Assembly (NCBI GenBank): GCA_016795365.1
Contig: JAEUHN010000047.1
Span: forward strand, 186,001 to 250,000
Reading direction: 5' to 3'
Source of the DNA: Verrucomicrobiaceae bacterium
GTDB lineage: Bacteria; Verrucomicrobiota; Verrucomicrobiia; Verrucomicrobiales; Verrucomicrobiaceae
Length of the DNA: 64,000 nucleotides
The translations under genes were made by a program, and so were the position numbers. Under the pieces are notes generated by a model that was not told the origin of the DNA, ran no database searches, and saw nothing but the letters and a program-made list of their open reading frames with translations. Positions 60,108 to 64,000 of this stretch are shown piece by piece; the first letter of the stretch is position 1; every line of letters begins with the position of its first letter.

Positions 60108-61516
60108 GTCTTTTGCGTGAACCACACGCGCGCGCTTTCGGCCACGCCGTAGCTGGTCTCTTGCGGCGTGAGGTCGTCGGTCTTGATCCGCAGGTCGGCG
60201 AGGTCTTTGTAGAGGGGTTTGCGGACGTTGAGTAGGCCTTCGAGCTTGGCCTTGGGATCTTCGTCGCGCAGCAGCGGACGATCATTGCTGCTAGCGGTGC
60301 GACGGACCAGCGTGGTCACGTCGGCATCGAGCCAGACGATGAAGCCGAGTTGCTTGAGCAGCGGAATGTTGCGCGGTTGTGTGATGATGCCGCCGCCGGT
60401 GGCGATGACGTGGCCACGCTTGCCGAGCAGGGAACGCAGTGCCGCGCTCTCGCGCAGACGGAAACCGGGTTCACCTTCGCGTTCGAAGATGCGAGGAATA
60501 CTCGTTTGTGCCTCGTCGCAGATGAGCTGGTCGGTATCGACGAACTTGAAGCCGGTCATGCCGGCGACGATGCGACCAACGGTGCTTTTGCCGCAGCCCA
60601 TGAGGCCGATGATGATGATGTTGGGGCTGCGAGGGATCGTGCCGTGCTCGGCGAGCACTTGGTCGAGGATGGAAGACACGAGCATGGGGTCGTGCGCGAC
60701 GGCGTCGAGGCAGCTCGGGAACACGGGCAGCCAGCCAGTGGCGCGCAGCTTCGCATTGCTGACGAACTTGTGCGTCCAGCCACGCTTGCGATCCGGGTTG
60801 GGCGGCGCGGTGGGAGGCAGCGGGGCGTTGAAGAGCGGGCAGAGCTGTTCGAAGCATGTGCGCTGGGTAAACTTGTCGTCGTCCGCGACATTGAAAATGC
60901 CGGAGTCGTTGCGCTCGATGAGATGCATAAGCGCGCGGGCAGCGTCTTCGCGATGAATCTGGTTGAGCGCGCGACCATTGCCTTCGTTGCCTTCGATGTT
61001 GGCAGTGCCAGCGAGCAAGTTCTTCAGCACATGCCAGCGCCCCGGGCCGTAGATGCCGGCGAGCCGCGCGACGATGCCTTCGCGGGCGATTACGAGGTCC
61101 TCAGCGGCTCGCAAGATCTTGCCGGTCTCGCGTTCGGGCACGGTGGCAGATTCTTCAGTGACGCTGCTGCCATCGGTCTGGGTGTAAACGCTGCTGCTGC
61201 TGGTGAAGACGAGCTTCGCGGTGGGGAAGCGATGCGCGAGATGAGTCAGCCCGTGCTCAAAGACAAGGCGATACATGTCGGCGCCGCCGCGACTCGAACT
61301 CGCGCAGTGCACGACGACATCGCATTCAACTTCGAGCGCGTTGACTGACTCCGCGTTGCTGATGTCGCAGGCGAGCACGCGCCATGGCTTGACTTGAGCC
61401 AAACGAGCTGCGGACTCGGGTGAGTGGGTGAGGCCGGTGACATCATGACCGGCGTCGTGCAGCAGATCGGCGAGGCGTTCGCCGACGTAGCCGCAGCCTG
61501 CGATCAGCGCCTTCAT
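60104..61516 (-). CDS. Fusion of SDR/NAD-dependent epimerase-like domain and shikimate kinase
   Basis: The 470-residue product joins two enzymes. Residues about 1-285 are a Rossmann SDR of the YeeZ-like type with MKALIAGCGYVGERLADLLH, VVVHCASSSRG, FTSSSSVYTQTDG and RLAGIYGPGRW. Residues about 296-470 are shikimate kinase with P-loop GLMGCGKSTVGRIVAG, DTDQLICDE, GEPGFRLRESAAL, VIATGGGI and NDRPLLRD. The kinase phosphorylates shikimate in the chorismate pathway. The SDR half may act on a nucleotide sugar or be an unrelated oxidoreductase; YxxxK is not obvious. ATGA overlaps link it to both neighbours. Confidence 0.9.
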   Translation of the reverse strand: MKALIAGCGYVGERLADLLHDAGHDVTGLTHSPESAARLAQVKPWRVLACDISNAESVNALEVECDVVVHCASSSRGGADMYRLVFEHGLTHLAHRFPTAKLVFTSSSSVYTQTDGSSVTEESATVPERETGKILRAAEDLVIAREGIVARLAGIYGPGRWHVLKNLLAGTANIEGNEGNGRALNQIHREDAARALMHLIERNDSGIFNVADDDKFTQRTCFEQLCPLFNAPLPPTAPPNPDRKRGWTHKFVSNAKLRATGWLPVFPSCLDAVAHDPMLVSSILDQVLAEHGTIPRSPNIIIIGLMGCGKSTVGRIVAGMTGFKFVDTDQLICDEAQTSIPRIFEREGEPGFRLRESAALRSLLGKRGHVIATGGGIITQPRNIPLLKQLGFIVWLDADVTTLVRRTASSNDRPLLRDEDPKAKLEGLLNVRKPLYKDLADLRIKTDDLTPQETSYGVAESARVWFTQKT

Positions 61517-62967
61517 TTGCGCTTGCTCCGGTAGTAGTTCACGAGGCCGTCGATGATGCCCTGGGCATAGTCTTCGTAGATGCTGCTTCGCAGGCGGCCA
61601 TTCGTCAACGTGCGCCCGGTGTAGGGTCCCTGAAGCAGGCGGTGATAGACGTCTTCATTGTTCATGACGAAGGGCTCCAGATAGATCACGGGGCATTCGT
61701 AGAGCCGGTTGGCCAGGAGGTTGCGTGCATAGACGTAGCCGGTCTCGCTCACTAGCTTGGCATTCGGGGTGACGTAAACAAAAGGTGGCAGCCCGGTGGA
61801 CTGGGACATGGACTTGGCCACGGCGGTGGCGATGGGCAGTTCCTCTTCGTGCATGCGGCTGAAGAGCCGGTGGAGCATCTCGAAGCGGGTGTCCTGCATC
61901 CGGAGTTCCTCGGGGGCGTAGCAGCCATTCACGAGCAGGTGCAGGTGGTTTTCGAGTGAGAAGACTTGTTCGCCTGCTTCACCCCAGGGCGCTGCGTTGA
62001 GATGCATGCAGATGACCAGGTCGGGCTTCAGTTCCGTGTTCACTTTCTGGGCTCGTGCGCGGATTTCGCTCACGCGGTAGAAGAGCTTTTCGGACTCCCA
62101 CTGGATGGTGTTCATCTTTTGGAAGGCGGGTAGGCCTACATAAGATTCAGGCGGGTTGGTGTGGCCGTTTTGGTGGAGGATATCGATCGCCGTGGACCGC
62201 ATGTCTGCGGGGCGCTGCGACGTGACGGGCTCTTGCTTGTCACGGACGAGGCTGACGATGGCACCGAGGGCTTCGAGGCGTGGCTTGAGCAGTTGGGCAA
62301 CGGTGAGCACGTGGTCGCCTTCGGCGATGAACTCGGTCGGGTCTTTGGGGTTCATCGTGAAGAAGCGCTCCTCCACCTTGGCGAAGCTGCCGCCGATATG
62401 TCCCGGATCGAGGGCGATGCGAAGGCCGGTGAGGACTGGCTTGCCCTGCAAGGGAGGCAACTCCGAGGCCGTGCGCCAGGTGCGCTTGGGCTGGTTCAGC
62501 GGATCACCCGCTGTGCGGAATTCCACCCGAACGGTCGAGCCGTCGGAGGTGCCGGTGGGAACGGTGATGCCCGCGGCATCGCGTTTCCATGGCGGCGGTT
62601 CGTTGCGTCCGTCGGAGAAAAAGGTGCTCCAGGCGAGGTCGAACTCCTCGGCGGTCATCGTCTTCGAGAGATCGGCGAGGCGGCTCCAGTTCGGTGCTTC
62701 AGCGAGAGGGGTGCGCTTGCTTAGTTCTGCCGGGTTGAAGACGCGGACGGGCGGCGCGGGAACGGCGGGAGGCTGGGGCACCGGGGCCGCTCCCGGAGTG
62801 GCGGCAGGTGCCGCAGGTTGCGCTGGTGAGGGCGGCGGCACGGGCATGCCAGGGGCCGGAGCTGTGGCCGAGGCGGGGCTTTGGGCCTGCAGGGTTCCAG
62901 GCAGCACTCCTCCGAGCATAACGGCGCAGGCAGCCGTGGCGACGAGGAGAATGGGCGGGCGAATCAT
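61513..62967 (-). CDS. N-acetylmuramoyl-L-alanine amidase (Amidase_3 family)
   Basis: The product has 484 residues from the ATG at 62967. A signal peptide (ILLVATAACAVMLGGVLPG) is followed by an Ala/Pro-rich linker (about residues 30-75) and the Amidase_3 domain at about 185-480: GLRIALDPGHIGGSFAKVEE, EGDHVLTVAQLLKPRLEALG, ICMHLNAAPWGEAG and IYLEPFVMNNEDVY. The His residues in DPGH and MHLN and the acidic residues nearby fit the zinc site. It should cleave the amide between MurNAc and the stem peptide in peptidoglycan. It is the first gene of a translationally coupled operon. Confidence 0.88.
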   Translation of the reverse strand: MIRPPILLVATAACAVMLGGVLPGTLQAQSPASATAPAPGMPVPPPSPAQPAAPAATPGAAPVPQPPAVPAPPVRVFNPAELSKRTPLAEAPNWSRLADLSKTMTAEEFDLAWSTFFSDGRNEPPPWKRDAAGITVPTGTSDGSTVRVEFRTAGDPLNQPKRTWRTASELPPLQGKPVLTGLRIALDPGHIGGSFAKVEERFFTMNPKDPTEFIAEGDHVLTVAQLLKPRLEALGAIVSLVRDKQEPVTSQRPADMRSTAIDILHQNGHTNPPESYVGLPAFQKMNTIQWESEKLFYRVSEIRARAQKVNTELKPDLVICMHLNAAPWGEAGEQVFSLENHLHLLVNGCYAPEELRMQDTRFEMLHRLFSRMHEEELPIATAVAKSMSQSTGLPPFVYVTPNAKLVSETGYVYARNLLANRLYECPVIYLEPFVMNNEDVYHRLLQGPYTGRTLTNGRLRSSIYEDYAQGIIDGLVNYYRSKRK

Positions 62968-63020
62968 GTAACGATCATAGACTTGTTGAACGCCACCGCA
63001 ATCCTCCGCTATGTAGCGCG

Positions 63021-63869
63021 ATGGATTCTGCACCTTCCATCCCTCCTGCGGAGGAAACTCCACCGACCAAGATTCGACTGCTTTTCCTCGGCGACGTGGT
63101 GGGCGAACCAGGACGTCGAGCCGTGATCGATGCTCTGCCGGAAATCAAAGAGGAGATGGGCATCGACTTCATGATCGTGAATGGCGAGAACTCCGCGAAT
63201 GGTCGTGGAATCACCCCAAAGATCGCTATCGCCCTCATGCGTGCGGGCGCGGCGGTCGTGACCACCGGGGACCACATCTGGGATCAGAAGGAAATCATTG
63301 AATACCTGCCCACGGAGCCTCGCGTGCTGCGCCCGGCCAACTATCCCGATGGCGTGCCTGGCTATGGCTACGTGGTGCTCGAGACCAAGAAGGGCAAGGT
63401 AGCGGTGATGAATCTCCAGGGGAATGTCTTCATGCGCCAGCCGCTCGAGAATCCGTTCTTCTGCGCCAGTCGAGTGGTTGATGAGATTCGCAAGGAAACG
63501 CCGGTGATCTTTGTCGATTTCCATGCCGAGGCCACGAGTGAGAAAGTGGCGATGGGCTGGCATCTCGATGGCAAGGTGAGCGCTGTGGTAGGCACGCATA
63601 CGCATGTGCCCACGTCCGATGAACGCGTGCTGCCGAAAGGCACCGCCTTTCTGTGTGACGCGGGCATGTGTGGCCCCGATGATAGCGTCATTGGCAGCGA
63701 GGTGGAAGCTGTGCTGGAGCGATACTACACCATGATGCCCACTAGGTTTGGGGTGGGGAAGGGGACCGTGCGGATCAATGGTGTCGTCGTGGATGTGGAT
63801 GTGAGCACCGGGCGTGCGCTGCACATTGAGCGTGTGGTTCGCTACTGGGACCGCGAGGCAAGCGCCTGA
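63021..63869 (+). CDS. ymdB: YmdB/TIGR00282 metallophosphoesterase (2',3'-cyclic nucleotide 2'-phosphodiesterase-type)
   Basis: The 282-residue protein has the YmdB metal-binding series: FLGDVVGEPGRRAV, VNGENSANGRGITPK, TTGDHIWDQKEI, FVDFHAEATSEK and VGTHTHVPTSDERV. In Bacillus, YmdB hydrolyses 2',3'-cyclic nucleotides and affects biofilm and motility decisions; here only the activity class is safe. About fifteen residues before IRLLFLGDV are extra and Pro-rich. It is divergent from the amidase gene with 53 bases between starts and is followed by a terminator hairpin. Confidence 0.94.
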   Translation: MDSAPSIPPAEETPPTKIRLLFLGDVVGEPGRRAVIDALPEIKEEMGIDFMIVNGENSANGRGITPKIAIALMRAGAAVVTTGDHIWDQKEIIEYLPTEPRVLRPANYPDGVPGYGYVVLETKKGKVAVMNLQGNVFMRQPLENPFFCASRVVDEIRKETPVIFVDFHAEATSEKVAMGWHLDGKVSAVVGTHTHVPTSDERVLPKGTAFLCDAGMCGPDDSVIGSEVEAVLERYYTMMPTRFGVGKGTVRINGVVVDVDVSTGRALHIERVVRYWDREASA

Positions 63870-63880
63870 TGACAATGAAA

Positions 63881-63908
63881 GAGGCGCATGACTTTCGCCA
63901 TGCGCCTC
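63881..63908 (-). terminator. Terminator hairpin between convergent genes
   Basis: GAGGCGCATG (63881-63890) and CATGCGCCTC (63899-63908) form a perfect 10-bp stem with an 8-base loop. On the minus strand the stem is followed by TTTCATTG, so it should mainly end the gene entering from the right edge. It may also stop ymdB transcription without a T-run. Confidence 0.6.
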
Positions 63909-63936
63909 CAGAGATTCAGCGATCGCTTTTGGACGA

Positions 63937-64000
63937 CTAGCTTGGATCAGGCTTCGGAGTCGCGTCCGTGCTGGCGGGCAGCGTTGGCTCCTTGATGTAG
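63937..64000 (-). CDS. C-terminal fragment of an unidentified gene (5' part outside window)
   Basis: The minus-strand frame entering from the right edge reads YIKEPTLPASTDATPKPDPS and ends at a TAG at 63937. The Pro/Thr/Asp-rich tail gives no family clue. A terminator with a T-rich 3' side lies 28 bases past the stop, which supports a real gene end here. Only 21 codons are visible. Confidence 0.4.
   Translation of the reverse strand, partial: YIKEPTLPASTDATPKPDPS

Noticed and set aside
1-64000. CRISPR arrays, tRNA/rRNA genes, complete insertion sequences, prophage
   Set aside because: No spaced direct repeats, cloverleaf-like segments, transposase motifs or phage structural genes were seen on reading both strands.

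Overview
The window looks like chromosomal DNA from a free-living, saccharide-degrading member of the Verrucomicrobiota (Prosthecobacter/Verrucomicrobium-like), judged from gene content only. The signs are DUF1549/DUF1553, DUF1501 and DUF1800 surface proteins, a formylglycine sulfatase, sialidase-like propellers, PA14 arrays, DUF1080-type domains, Tat and lipoprotein signals, an outer-membrane barrel, and an HprK-HPr-EI set without any EII. I see no tRNA, rRNA, CRISPR, prophage or intact insertion sequence. Coding density is high and no stretch over 300 bases lacks a gene.

Layout. 1-5043: two secreted sialidase-like genes face a LacI-type regulator across a gap holding a perfect palindrome. 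5119-5823: an arginyl/leucyl-tRNA-protein transferase homologue without the usual cysteines. 5813-9389: DUF1549/DUF1553 plus DUF1501 pair. 9496-12601: an intact HtrA-like protease followed by a paralogue that has lost the catalytic His and Asp. 12698-13939: MFS transporter. 14134-16150: rpoZ, smpB, a membrane-anchored unknown, and a zinc/manganese-type ABC ATPase with a His-rich N-terminus. 16154-19227: hprK-ptsH-ptsI. 19276-20571: secreted parallel beta-helix protein. 20689-27825: a Yej/Opp-like peptide ABC operon with a hicBA toxin-antitoxin pair embedded between its two ATPase genes.

27948-30954: secreted CAP-domain protein, small lipoprotein and a DUF1080-like protein. 31164-43882: two consecutive DUF1800-DUF1501 cassettes, the second led by a 2161-residue protein with six PA14 domains; this is the best candidate here for a poorly described surface system. 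43874-44637: a small unknown gene and a RelE/ParE-like toxin-antitoxin pair. 44668-46482: aspS. 46715-49576: transmembrane Ser/Thr kinase with an extracytoplasmic DUF1080 domain. 49620-51205: zinc-type binding protein and HNH nuclease. 51217-57598: sulfatase, barrel protein, U32/RlhA-like protein and guaB. 57688-59010: a GT4 glycosyltransferase carrying an in-frame REPIN-like palindromic insert. 59079-62967: a translationally coupled amidase, SDR-shikimate kinase fusion and queG operon, ending in a terminator. 63021-63869: YmdB-type phosphodiesterase, then a terminator hairpin and the tail of a convergent gene.

The secreted hydrolases, sulfatase, sugar-binding domains, LacI regulator, MFS carrier and HPr kinase fit an organism living on complex glycans, with catabolite control through HPr phosphorylation rather than PTS sugar uptake. 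Start codons were chosen by homology, signal peptides and ATGA overlaps; several genes have no strong Shine-Dalgarno sequence, and some promoter-like sequences lie so near the ATG that leaderless mRNAs are possible. All functions are read from motifs by eye; no database search was run.
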